From the NCBI GenBank assembly GCA_902805475.1, contig CADCSX010000026.1, forward strand, positions 1-64,000: 64,000 bases of DNA. Reading direction: 5' to 3'. The position numbers were made by a program, and so were the translations under genes. The DNA comes from Entonaema liquescens (lineage: Eukaryota; Ascomycota; Sordariomycetes; Xylariales; Xylariaceae). The notes under the pieces are model-generated. The model was not told the origin of the DNA and searched no databases. It was given only the letters and a program-made list of their open reading frames with translations. Of the stretch, positions 11,376-22,499 are shown piece by piece (position 1 is the stretch's first letter; every line of letters starts with the position of its first letter).

Positions 11376-14358
11376 TCATTCATCTTCCGAGTCATCATCA
11401 TCGTCATCATCGTCATTCTCGAAGTCGTCTTCAGAGTGATATTCAGGTTCGCCTTAGGGTTCATATCTGTGGTCATCGCCTTCTTTTACCACTTGTCTCC
11501 ACCCTACGGAATACAGAAGTCGATCCAGCTACCTAAGTAATCTAATCGATTACGGCTGCTGTCTGCGAATTCGTGCTCTCGATATATAACTTCGAACTCC
11601 TGGTAGTTTAGTCTCCCCCAACCACCTCTTTCCCTCGCTTCTTGTTCCGCAAGGTCAAGGCGCTTCCACGCCATCAGTGTGGAGTGCGGAATGTGGTCCG
11701 AGTCATCAGGATCAACGATTTTTGATTCGATAGTCTCTTTATTTTTAAGCGTGTCGGAGTCGCCGATGGGGCTATCAACTTTAGTGCCATTTCCTGCCTC
11801 AGATGTGAGATGACTAGATGATGCCTGGGCTATACTATTGGGTCGGTTTTGGGGCAGAGTAGGGTCACGGTATTCCGTGGACTCTGGGGGACTGAGGTCT
11901 TTTGATGGAACGTCTGTCTCTTCATTGGTAGCCTCCTCTTTACTGTCTTCATTCTGTACTTCTGTAGCTGGACGCGATTCATTGGCCATGCGAGCGCTGT
12001 GGATACTATAGCCACTGGTCGAAAGCAATTCAGCCAAGCTCCGTTGCGAAATTGGGGGGCTCCCTTCTGACGAGGGTGCATGACGTCCCTCCGGCGACTG
12101 GTCTCTGGATTCGTCGTCTTCGCTTTCGAGCTCGATCGAGTTTAAAAGCTCCCGGTACTTCTCACGCTGATCTTTAGTTTCTGCTGCCTGAACAGCAAGA
12201 TCCTCTTTCTTCTTAAAGATCTCGTCTAGGAGCTCGTTGAAAGCCTGCTGCGTAACCTGATAAAGGATTTCTTTGCCAGCATCTCGCTCCGCATCCGGGA
12301 TTTCCATTCCTCCCCACCTCTCCGGTACGCTTCGCGAAGTGGATGGATTGGACCTGGTTTCGAAATCATCCGCATCTTCAGCGAAGCGAACCTTGGAGGA
12401 TGATCTTGATCGCGGAGAGAGAAATGAGGTGCTGACTTAGACGACTCGGCCATGTTGCTCAAGTTTAGTAGCACATCTTGATTTTCATCCCACCCTTGTG
12501 GAGGCACAGCACCTTCTTCCTCGTCCAGATAAAATTGACGTCGTTTCCACCTTTCGAGAAGCTTCCTTCTGGCATACACCCTCTTCCGTTTATCAACCCC
12601 TAATCGTTGACTATTCGCTACTATTGCTTGATGTTGAACTCTGAGCTGGCTCTCCGTAGGCAATGTGTTTGTAAATCTACTGGCATCAGGAATAGCACGG
12701 GTAGTGGCTGGCTCCGCAGCTTCGCTGGGTAAGTTGCGGTCAGTAGGTTCGCCTTCGTCGGTTTCTTCGGCGCCTTCGTCTTCGGGTTCGCTCTGGCCTT
12801 CCTCATTAGACGAACCGCTCTCGACATCATCTACAGAACGCTGTCCTTCTTGATGAATCGATTCAAGAATATCAGTTATATGTGGGTATTCGCCTGAGAG
12901 TAAAGATGCCAAATCGACCGTAGTATGGGGAGGATTAATTATCCCGGTCCAGTAACGAGCATCTCCGTCAGGGGATTGTGGTCTCCTAGAGGATCCAAAC
13001 GATTCCGTAAACAGGCTCTGGCTAGCGTTTCTAGCGAATAAGCTGCTTAGAATCTCTTCACGGTTGCCCGTATCTGGCCTGTCCTCGTTGACAACTCCTT
13101 TGCCATCGTTGATTTCGACCTCCCCGTTCGAACGGAATACCTTGCCCTCCATTTGCCTTGAATGGTCAGCCGGAGGGACTCTACCTTCCCGACCAAAAAG
13201 ACTACTTAAAGGTTGCCTGCCATTAATAAGTTGTTGAGCCTCGGTTGTCGCCATCATATGGTCATCAATACCGTCGAGGATATCCTTATGCATCTGCTTG
13301 TATAGCACGTAATAAGCTCGGAACATACGTAGGAAGTCTCGTCGGCTAACATAGCCATCGCCGTCAATGTCGTAGCCGTCGAAGGTACGCTTCAACTTAT
13401 CCTTCCTCTTCCTGTATGAAACACCATGTAGGAATTCTTCGAATCCAATCAAATCATCGTGGTTGGTGTCGTAAAATGCAAACATACGGTCGTGAATCAG
13501 GTTAGGTGCAGCGTGTCGATAACCGCCAGATGGGACTAGACATCGCTCGAAGGTCTTACGATCCATGGCTAGGCCAAGCCCATTAGGGTCGTCTCTCCAT
13601 TCGGTATTAGCCATGAAAGTCCACTGTTCCCAGAACGCATCGAGCTCAACACGCTCGAAGCCGGTATCTTGAGACCACCTGGCAATTAGATATCGCGGTA
13701 TGCTTCGTATAGCATTATCGGGATCACCTGGGTACCAGGAGGGTTGTACATGTCGAGTTCCAAAGGGCGGCGCGGGTATTTTTACTTTGTAGAAGACGTG
13801 CGTTTTGTTGTGTAGACCTTGAGATTCGCATACCTCGCACAAGTCGAAATCAGAGCAGTTGGCGCAGCGATATCGAATCCCACGGATTGGGACCATACCG
13901 CAAGCATTACATTGACAACCGCGATGTACATATGCGTTGCGTCTCGCGTTATCTTCGGACACGCGGAACAAGAGAGTAACTATATTCTCGCCAGTCCTTT
14001 GGCGCGGGGCTTGGGTGCTGTCGTTATACCATTCGGTCGGGTTCTGTTCATCAGCAGCAATAGGATTATCTCTTGGGAGGGGGATGTCGATATTAGCCGC
14101 ATCGTCATTTTCGTCGCCATGTGAATCAGACTCCGACGTGTCTTCAGGACGATGAGAGGCACGGCGAGGTCGTCTCACAGCATTACTGCGATGTAAACCA
14201 GTTCCTGTAGTAGTACCATCGGATCCTGAAGCGTGACTCTGGTTGCTGCGATAGTAATAAAACCCCAAAGAAGCCGCTGCAATGGCAGAAACAACAGCGA
14301 TAGTAAGTCGCGGGCGTGTCAAGGCTGAAGCCACCGCTGAAGAGGATAGAGATGCCAT
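11376..14358 (-). CDS. membrane-anchored ZZ-type zinc finger / EF-hand protein
   Basis: Large protein of roughly 950 residues. One N-terminal transmembrane helix (about 18-36, LTIAVVSAIAAASLGFYYY) is followed by a low-complexity segment. A ZZ zinc finger follows (about 145-190: HRGCQCNAC, RYRCANCSDFDLCEVC, H-x3-H). Two EF-hands (loops at about 297 DTNHDDLIGFEE and 330 DIDGDGYVSRRD) suggest Ca2+ binding. The C-terminal half is acidic and Ser-rich. Exon 1 starts at 14358. The frame switches between about 12400 and 12520: an intron of about 62 bases with a weak GTGGGA donor and TCAG acceptor is possible, or a 2-base slip in a (TC)n run. Exon 2 runs to a stop at 11504 unless an intron 11514-11453 is spliced, which adds a tail ending in DDDSEDE at 11376. 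I favour the spliced tail. Function is unknown; a membrane-bound calcium-responsive adaptor is an inference. Confidence 0.75.
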
Positions 14359-15052
14359 GATAAATGGGTGACGCTCATGGCGAAAATAGATGATGCAGAT
14401 GGGTTGTAAGTAGGCAGAGAGACCTTAGGAAGTTAATACTAGATGAACCTCATGCATTGTAAAAGTCGTTGTTGCTATGTAACTGCAACTACTTTTTTTT
14501 TTTTTAATGATAGCAGCAATAGGTATGTAGGTATGATTTCTTTTCTTCAATGTGCTAAATAGAAATGGCGATATGAAATTTAGCTAAGACCACCTAAGCT
14601 AAACCCCCACTAGTACCCTAGCCTGTACGTACTTCATGCAGCTGGGGTGACTCCGGGCAGCGTCACGCCAGGTACCTGGTACCCACTGGATTAAGTTAGG
14701 TACCTCTCAATTACATCATATTACGAGGTGCCAGGTATTGTACCTGTACAAACATACAGAGGGCTTTCACCATGAATCCAACTTTCCAATATAATGGAAA
14801 CTTGTAAACGCTTATTGATGATCTCAAAAATTAAATTGCTATCTACTTTCAACAAGGTGGAAACATCGCTTTGCTCTTAATAGAGAGGCACATGTCCTTT
14901 CAACCACACCCCTTTCTCTAATATTAGGTCGCCTTTATCGCAATCCCACGGCTGCAAGCAATCGTCCTAAATCGGTTCCTCCGCTTCGAATGTTATATAA
15001 TCACTACAATAATACTGAGCGCATAGAGTAACACCTTCAGGGCCCATTCCAC
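14359..15052. other. intergenic region upstream of the ZZ/EF-hand gene
   Basis: This is the promoter of the minus-strand ZZ/EF-hand gene and the 3' flank of the small secreted gene. It contains a run of T at about 14493-14505 and GGTACC/AGGTACCT-type palindromes near 14670-14700. No gene is seen. Confidence 0.5.
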
Positions 15053-15543
15053 CTAGTTCTCTGGGTAATTTGCCTTCACGGTGAAGTTCTGCGGGCCTGC
15101 GTAGATTTGCACGGTCCCTGTTGGCGACTGTTGGTTCGTCCAGACGATCTGATCCGCCGAAATGGTGTGAATGGCATATGCCTCCTGATACCAAAGCTCG
15201 AGGTCCGCTCCACCGTCAGAGCGTTTGGTCAAGTTGAACGATGTCAACGGGTCGCTGCAAGCAGTCTTTTCAACCGAAGGGAACACTTGGTAGGTTCCTG
15301 GCTTTGCGGAGCATGTTGTCGAATTCAGACCACTCGAGTACGACCAGGTAAGTTCGACGCTATCAAGTGTCAATAACAGATCAAATTCTATCAATGAGTT
15401 GCATCAACTCACTATCCGACCGACGAGTGCGGAGTAGCTCCTGCAGAGAACTTGGAGATGGAAAATGGTGCTTCGGTTCCCTTTGCGTTGGCAAGGCCAG
15501 TGGCGAGAAGGCCGACAAGTGATGCACCTGAGAAAAGCTTCAT
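15053..15543 (-). CDS. small secreted protein, AA1-like (Alt a 1-like) candidate, 2 exons
   Basis: Exons on the minus strand are 15543-15413 and 15359-15053. The donor is GTGAGT and the splice makes Y from TA+C, giving 145 residues. The protein starts MKLFSGASLVGLLATGLANA, a clear signal peptide. The mature part begins with FSISKFSAGATPHSS and has only two cysteines (STTCSAK and KTACSDP), N-sequons, and a C-terminal VQIYAGPQNFTVKANYPEN. The FSI..FSA..PHSS start, the paired cysteines and the VQIY-GP-NFTV end resemble fungal AA1-like secreted proteins, but I cannot confirm this. A TATATATA box lies about 135 bases upstream, fitting an inducible secreted gene. An effector or cell-surface role is inference only. 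Confidence 0.72.
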
Positions 15544-17600
15544 TTTGGAAAATGATTGTATTGATTAAATTGAAAGAAGGTCTGAGCGAGAGTCGTGTTT
15601 GAGCGAGAGGACTGAAGCTGTGGTGAGGATAAGATGAAAGTTAACTTTTGTCATTTTGGATGCGACCTTCTAGGTCTATATATAATGGTTGATAGTACCT
15701 GTCATCATCGAATCCTACCTTCCATCTGCCCTCTGAATGGTCCCAACTAAAGGGAAAGGGGGCGAGTCAATCAACGGCTCTTCACTTCCACCCGACGATC
15801 GATACTTCCCATTGGGTCTAGAATCTCATGAGATGGTAAGTGTAGCCTCAAATGAATATAGACGGCGGTCTATGATAAGAGTTTCAGTGGAGAAATAATG
15901 ATCCCCTTTCCTAACGATGGGGAAATGTACCCTCCCTACCTCCCTAACCTTTCTACCCGCACTGCGACTCGGTTTCCATTGGTCCCAATGATATCGCTTT
16001 AGAGGCTTCTGGTGTTTTCCCAATTTACCCGTGTTCTGAGACATACTCGAAATACTGTAACATGGCGGCTAGGCAGGCCTCGTATTCCACTTGAGGCATA
16101 AACTCATCGCCTTATTCGCCCAAATGTCGCGATGGATGAAGGTAGATCGCCGCCTAAACCGAATAAATCGCTACCCAAAGCGTAGCTATATGGCGTTGGC
16201 CTTGCCCCTAAAGAGTAGTGAACTTCAACTGCTAACACGACAGGTGGTCGGCCCAATGAGAACCAATTAAATGTCTCAGTATAGAGCATACTTGGTGGCT
16301 TACTATTTGGCATATATAGTAGGCTGAGTCTTCCCCGGTTATTGATCACCGAAAATAATGATGCCTTCTACAACGTTGCAAGAGTCGGCCCTTCCAGCGA
16401 TGTCAGAATCGGCCAGAATCATGAGCTAGACCAGCGCCACGACTAGGTTATTCCGAATAGCATTTATCTTCCCGTACTCGATGCCCATTTTCCTCGGAAG
16501 TCCCGAATCTCTCTACATCGTGATATCAAGGTTACAAGAGTGAAAAATGATGATCCTGTCTCCGCGATAGATATATTAATATTCGTTCGCTCCAGCTCAT
16601 TTTCTGTTATATCTTCTCGAAGTAGAACACTATTTGGAACGATATGATTCTATTTCAGTAGATAGGAGTTGCTGCTGTTAATATTGGCTTACCGTCCTAG
16701 AAAGAAATAGGCCTAACTATCGAAGTTGATACCCCTATATACCTTATACCGTATACCATATACCATATCGCACGTTCCCCGGCTTCCATACTCTCATCGG
16801 CCCTTTAGCTAGTCGTAGAATATATTTCAGAGAAATTGACAGTATAACCCAGAGTGCTTCTAGATGGCTTCATATTAGTGATACCGGTGTAAAGCGTATA
16901 ACATTATGCACTAGAGTGCTTAGCAGGATGAGAAGCTATTGTTTTCGAACACTACTTGCTCTTATAAGATTAGGAGACTTAATGTATAAGGTAGGTAAAC
17001 CAGTATAGTTATACTGTTTTTACAACTAAAGGAAAACTTACTAACGCATATCAATACCTTATAGGTATCTCTCTTATTAACAGATTCAATTCCCGAATTT
17101 GCAAAGGATGTACCTAGGTAGTTGACTACGGGAAGGCCTTAACGAGAACCCGCGTTAGCGGCTTCGGTATCTAAAATTAGGCCACCCCCACCCCCGCGAC
17201 AACCTAATGTCAGTCACGATAATGAGATACGTCGATACTTAACAAACAAACAACCAGCGCCACATTAACAGAGGCGCAGCACAATAGGCTTGCGTTATGC
17301 TTTGTCTCGGCTTACACCAGTGCTGCAAGTCACTACATGAGGTACATATAACAGGTAGGACATGCAAAACACACGCGTGTACTTGTATCAGCCCACCTGT
17401 CCACGTCAGCTGGCTGATTCTTGACTTTTTGGATTTTTTACAGATAAAACTGCCTTTCGGAAAAGAGACTGACTGCAACGTTTCGCCTCACCTTGCAATG
17501 CCTTCGTACCTCTTGTAAAATTGTTTTAGGTACCTAAACAGACACTCATTCCTACGCTACCGTTACGCTCGTTAAGAAAACACCTACAAAATAAATCAAC
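15544..17600. other. gene-poor intergenic region
   Basis: Two kilobases lie between the divergent small secreted gene and the M50-like gene. Open frames at 15826-16044 and 16104-16349 lack recognisable similarity, and their surroundings are A/T-rich with short imperfect repeats (TATACC units near 16745). A TACCTAGGTA palindrome lies at 17111-17120. No gene is supported. Confidence 0.5.
15677..15685 (-). promoter_or_regulatory. TATA box of the small secreted protein gene
   Basis: An alternating TATATATA stretch lies about 135 bases upstream of the minus-strand start codon at 15543, followed by a purine/pyrimidine-biased leader. The position suits a TATA element. Confidence 0.4.
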
Positions 17601-18900
17601 ATGGCCCCGGTACACGAGAGGCCCGGTCTCTTCATCTCCGAGCATCTACTCCGAAGTGCGAGAGCTGCCGTGGTAGCAGCCGGACCCGAGGTTGCTAAAC
17701 TGGCCCGGAGAGATGTCATATCGCGCCGCGACTTAACCGTCACCAGCGATGCCCAAAAAGTCACACTGGGTATAATCGCCGTCTACGTCGTCGTGATCGC
17801 TATTTTATGGAACGTTCCTTATGTACGATGGTCGTTATGGCCTTTCAAGGTATCCACTCGCTGCCGCCCACATATATCTTACTGGATATCGGGCTTTCGT
17901 TACTAACTGTATTTCTCAGATGCTTGTCATCGCGTTCCATGAATTCGGACACGCTATAACTGCTGTAAGTAAACATTAGCAGCTCTTCACCTTTTCACTT
18001 GCTTCATGGTACATTTTTCTTGATTTAGGACTGGGGAGTTAAGGCTCACCAATGTGCCTAAACGCGATCCACTTAATACTCTAAGAAGTAATTACTGACC
18101 TATCTCAAAGTGTTGTACAGGTGGTCGTGTCAAATCTATCTCACTTGACCCTCGTGAAGGAGGTGTCACTCACAGTATGTATTTCTATAGATTATTTTTC
18201 TCCCTTTTTTTTTTTTTTTTTCTCTTTTACTTGCCTTTGGAGATGGCATTTCCCAGTCATTTTCAGAAGCTGTCACTTTAGAGATCATCTCTCAGCACCT
18301 TAGACTTTTTAGTGAAAATGCTAACCATTCTTACTAGTGGTTGGAGGAAAGAGCGCCATCACGTTACCCGCCGGTTACCTAGGGTCCTCCCTCATCGGTG
18401 CCCTTCTTATCTTCTGCGGCTTTGACATTGTCGCAAGCAAGATCGCCAGTCTAGTTCTAGGCGTATGCTTCTTACTAACCCTCTGGTGGGGAAAGAAAGA
18501 TTGGCTTACGATCGTGACTATTCTACTTGCTGTTGGTCTCTTGGTGGCCTTCTGGTTCATTTCCCATGCTGAGCCGCTGAGATTCCTTGTTCTCTTCATC
18601 GGTGTGATGAGCTCGCTATACAGCGTCTGGGATATTGTAAGTTTTAGGCAATCTTCCGTGTATGTTGTATCATCGCTAATTGACTTCTAGTGCGATGATT
18701 TGATCCTCCGTAAAGTCAATAGTTCTGATGCCAGCGTTTTCGCCGAGCGCTACGGTGGTTCTTCTCAATGCTGGGGCGTTATCTGGTCTATTATTTCGGT
18801 TTGCTTTATGGCTGCCGGGATTATTGCAGGGATCGCCGCATTCCCTCAATCATTTGCGCAGCAAGAAGAGGATTCGAAGAATTTCATTCCAACTCTCTGA
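17601..18900 (+). CDS. peptidase M50B-like membrane protein, 5 exons
   Basis: Integral membrane zinc-metalloprotease-like protein of the fungal M50B-like family. Exons are 17601-17849, 17920-17964 (45 bases), 18111-18174, 18338-18636 and 18691-18900, all in phase, giving 288 residues. The tiny exon 2 encodes MLVIAFHEFGHAITA, so the zinc motif HExxH (H90-E91..H94) sits within a membrane helix. Exon 3 continues CCTGGRVKSISLDPREGGVTH, the conserved segment after the motif in this family. Several hydrophobic helices follow (about residues 135-215), then a DD-containing loop (CDDLI) and a last helix. The branch site TACTGAC lies just before exon 3. Intramembrane proteolysis is the family role, but the substrate is unknown and many fungal members are uncharacterised. 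Confidence 0.85.
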
Positions 18901-19815
18901 GTAATGAGTGAGAATGATAAGTCTTGGTGGTTATGGGGTTATACCCCAATAATTGTCTAGTTATGTGGAGTTTTGAAGCTTTTATGGTTTTGGTCATGAG
19001 GAGGACATACCCATAAGTGGTTCCTTTTTCTAGTCTAATGAGGTAGATACCCTTCATTATTACGGAATGCTAGACAATAGGTCTAATACAGGCTTGATCT
19101 CTTATCCAAGTTGCCCTTTTTCTTGTAGTTTTCCCTACCCGTGTGTTCCTTGGTTGCTGCCGCGTAAGCTTTCTGCCCGACAATGTCTCCATATCGCGCA
19201 CTAAAGCTCAATAGTTAGTGTACAGCCTCCTCTGATGTAACAAACGCTCAATGTTTTGCGATTTTCAGAAATCGCGCAATTCTCGTGTTTATACGTAATA
19301 ACTTTTCTCTATAAGGGGAAATAAATGCGCTTATTCGAAATGATCCGTGGTAGATACTGGGGTGTATGATTTAGCCCAATGAATGTCGAAGTATGAGTTG
19401 AACTTCAAGGTTCATGCCGTGTTTTCCAAGCCTCTAACCGTTGTTAATAGGCTTTTTTTCAAGGACTTTCCCATGTAAATATCGAGTAGATCCCATGACC
19501 TCATAGCATACTGCCATACGATTGTGGCGCATTCATTGACTTTCAGCTGAGCTGGGTAGTAGTACCAAATAACCAATAAGTGTAAGGTTGAAATTGTAGC
19601 TTGATACGTAAATTCACTGCCTCATACAACTACCCTACATTGCAGATCACGATATTAAATATTTTACGAGTTCGAAAATCGCACCTATATGAGACCTCGA
19701 GAGCATTCAACAAACTATCGTTGTAGAGCATAGTATACCAATCCAGCTCTACTCAATTGACCTATTCTACGCCTAGAAGCACCTAATTCTCGTACATCTA
19801 TTATATACTTCCAAG
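18901..19815. other. intergenic region
   Basis: This stretch separates two tandem plus-strand genes. It is A/T-rich and no gene or clear repeat is seen. Confidence 0.6.
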
Positions 19816-20394
19816 ATGGGCGTCACAGGCCTTATCACACGTTTAAAAAGCACGATAAAACCTCGAGATCGGAAAAAAGAGCCAGAAGAAAACAAGAATG
19901 TTGAAGAATCCACATTATCGTTAGAACAAACCGAGTCTATATCGAAGGACCTGTCGCAATCGGGGTTACAGGCGCCAAAGTCAAACAAAGGACTACGAAA
20001 ACCTTCAGTTTCTAGCGGACAGTCGTCAAGCAGGCTAAGCACTCAATCAAACATAAGCCCCGAACCCACAGATTACCTATACTTCGGCGAAGGTATATCG
20101 TCGGCAGAAGTTTCAAAGTCTTTGTCGAGACGGAGCCGAAGCAGATCACCCAACGTTCAACCAGACCAATTGTCAACGATGACAACGACGACGAAAACAA
20201 CTACTGGAACTCATAGTAACCCTACTAATAGTAGTGGTAGAGATAACAGCGGGTTTTTAAAGACGGGGATGGATACACACACAAGTCAAATGGGATATTC
20301 AAATTTGACGTATGGAGGGTCGCTACAATACGACTACGCCGGGACTCAGGCACCAGGCGTGGCGGGTTTCGATAATCCGGGATACCCAGCATGA
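19816..20394 (+). CDS. hypothetical disordered Ser/Thr-rich protein
   Basis: Single-exon frame of 192 residues that I do not recognise. It begins MGVTGLITRLKSTIKPRDRKKEPEENK, a possible short amphipathic start followed by a charged stretch. The rest is rich in Ser, Thr, Gln and Asn, with an SRSRS segment, a TTTTKTTT run and a Gly/Tyr-rich end (GGSLQYDYAGTQ). There are no cysteines, signal peptide or membrane helix. The composition predicts intrinsic disorder and many phosphorylation sites. It could be a scaffold or regulator, but nothing in the sequence fixes a role. It reads without interruption from an ATG in a reasonable context, which supports a real gene. Confidence 0.6.
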   Translation: MGVTGLITRLKSTIKPRDRKKEPEENKNVEESTLSLEQTESISKDLSQSGLQAPKSNKGLRKPSVSSGQSSSRLSTQSNISPEPTDYLYFGEGISSAEVSKSLSRRSRSRSPNVQPDQLSTMTTTTKTTTGTHSNPTNSSGRDNSGFLKTGMDTHTSQMGYSNLTYGGSLQYDYAGTQAPGVAGFDNPGYPA

Positions 20395-20981
20395 AGAATG
20401 GTCTTTACCTGCCCTGGATTCACTTCCTCGTCTCCATTTTTGTTTTACCTACACGTAATATGATACCAGTTTAGACCCTAGCCGATGTAGATCCATGCAA
20501 GATCATCTATATAATGCGACCACTAGCAATGGAGTTTCAACACTACCACAGCTTTTAGTCCATGAAAATGCAATTAAGCAGGCTTTGTTGGTTAGTGGTG
20601 ACCACTTGTTCCTAATAAGCCCAGCCGAGGTACCTTGAGACTGGCGCCAGTAGAGTTGAATGGCGTCGTTAGAGGCGAACTTATACAATTTTGTAAAGGA
20701 TAGATATAAACTCCGGAGATATATACAATTAACACATTCGTTTCTAGCACTGCGATTCTAATTATTAGCATTTAATGAATACATGTAACATAATATTCCC
20801 CTTTTCAACGTGAACTCGTTCGATATTCCATGTAAGCATCTCGTCTTCACAGTCCTCATATCACATATTCGTAAATCGGACAACCACCAGCTAACAAAAT
20901 AAACCCAGGCCAGAAACAAAGACCACAGCGACCTTTCCGTCCGTCGAGGATGTGGTCAAGAGTCCCGCATTCCCAACAGCC
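20395..20981. other. intergenic region
   Basis: This A/T-rich stretch lies between two plus-strand genes and forms the promoter of the alpha/beta hydrolase gene. No gene is seen. Confidence 0.6.
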
Positions 20982-22137
20982 ATGTGGCATCTCGAGCCGC
21001 ACCAAAGCGGTCTCCTCCCCGTCGCCGCCGGGCGAGGCGGGCCCATAAACATCAGCTGGGAAGTGCACGGGGACGGCCCTATCAAGCTCATAGTGCGTCT
21101 TTCCCACCCCTATAGAAACCAGAAATCCCCTTCTCTAATCACAAATCACTCCTCCCTAGCTCCTCTGCGGCCTAGGCTTCTTCAAAACCGCGTACCAGCG
21201 GCAGACGATGCACTTCGGGCACGTGCGCGGATCCACGTACTCGGTCCTGGTGCTCGACAACCGGGGCATGGGGCGCTCGGACAAGCCGCTGGCGCGGTAC
21301 AGCACGTCGGAGATGGCGCGCGACGCGCTGGAGGTGCTCGACCACGTTGGGTGGACGCAGCCGCGGCAGCTGCACGTGTGCGGCATCAGCATGGGCGGTA
21401 TGATCGCGCAGGAGCTGGCGTGTCTGGCGCCGGAGCGCATCGCCAGCCTGGACCTGATATGCACGGCTGCGCGCATCGAGAACACCACTACGTTCACGGA
21501 GAACATGGCGAATCGCATTACTATGCTGTTGCCGAAGAGTCTCGATCGGAGCGTGCAGTATGCGGCTGGAGCGAGTGAGTATATTAGTCCCGCCTATTAT
21601 TTAAATATTCTACTTTTTTATATACACACTTACTCTCTCTAAGCTGGACGTAGAGATTATTTGCTAATACTTTAACCTACAGTCTTCCCTGCCGGTTACC
21701 TAGTCGAGCCGGACAACGCCATAGTACCAGACGAGTCTGTCCCGCGATGCAAGATCCCCGCTGGGGGCTATCTCAAGTTCGGCAGCAACTACGAGCGTTT
21801 CGCCGCTCAGGAGATCACCAAGCAGCGAGACAAGGACGGATTTACCAAGAAGGGATTCCTGTTACAACTCATCGCGGCAGGCTGGCATTACAAGAGTCCA
21901 GAGCAGTTGAGGGAGATGGCCGACAAGGTAGGTCGCGAGCGGATCCTAGTCATGCATGGGACGGATGACGGGATGATATCAACGCCTCATGGGCAAAAAC
22001 TTATAGAGTATTTACAACCGGGTGAAGGGTTGATTGTAGAAGGCTTAGGCCATGCCCCTATCAACGAGCGGACGCAATGGTTCAATGAGCTACTCGAGGC
22101 GCGGTGCGCCTTAGGTGAGAAGTTGAGCGGACGGTGA
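20982..22137 (+). CDS. alpha/beta hydrolase, 3 exons
   Basis: Serine hydrolase of the alpha/beta fold. Exons are 20982-21092, 21160-21574 and 21683-22137, giving 326 residues. The second exon opens with LLCGLGFF (oxyanion-hole region, usually HG), then VLVLDNRGMGRSDKP, typical of the epoxide hydrolase / esterase branch. The nucleophile elbow is CGISMGGM (GxSxG). The acid is the Asp of HGTDDGMI and the base the His of GLGHAP, so the triad is complete. There is no signal peptide or membrane segment, so it is probably cytosolic. Coding G+C is much higher in exon 2 than in the surroundings. The substrate cannot be told; esterase, lactonase and epoxide hydrolase are all open. Confidence 0.85.
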
Positions 22138-22499
22138 AGAGACGATGATACGTGTAAAACTAGGTATATGTCTACATACCAAACTACATTATCAGAAGCA
22201 AAACAGTTGTTGACACGGGTGCTATATGAAGTGAAGAACGCTACGCGGCGAATGCGTTAGGAAGCGCCGTTGAGTTCATACATAATTTTCGCATGGCCGC
22301 TTCGTTTGGGACGCGAATACGCCTATTCCGCCCAACCCAGGTATCTCATATCAAATCCTCAAGCCCATCAAAACAAAATCCCATACCCATACCCATATTC
22401 ACGCCGTTCATTTTTCCCCGACTTCTAAGTAGTAAGACGAGCCCCTCAATTCAGGAGATTTCCACGCAAAAATCCGAGAGCATTCTCTACCCTGACTTT
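22138..22499. other. convergent 3' intergenic space
   Basis: This space lies between the convergent alpha/beta hydrolase and Swc3-like genes. The 84-codon frame at 22293-22547 overlaps the 3' end of the Swc3-like gene in antisense and is treated as chance. Confidence 0.6.

Noticed and set aside
21156..21518. 120-codon minus-strand frame
   Set aside because: Antisense to the G+C-rich exon 2 of the alpha/beta hydrolase; high G+C reduces stop codons on both strands.
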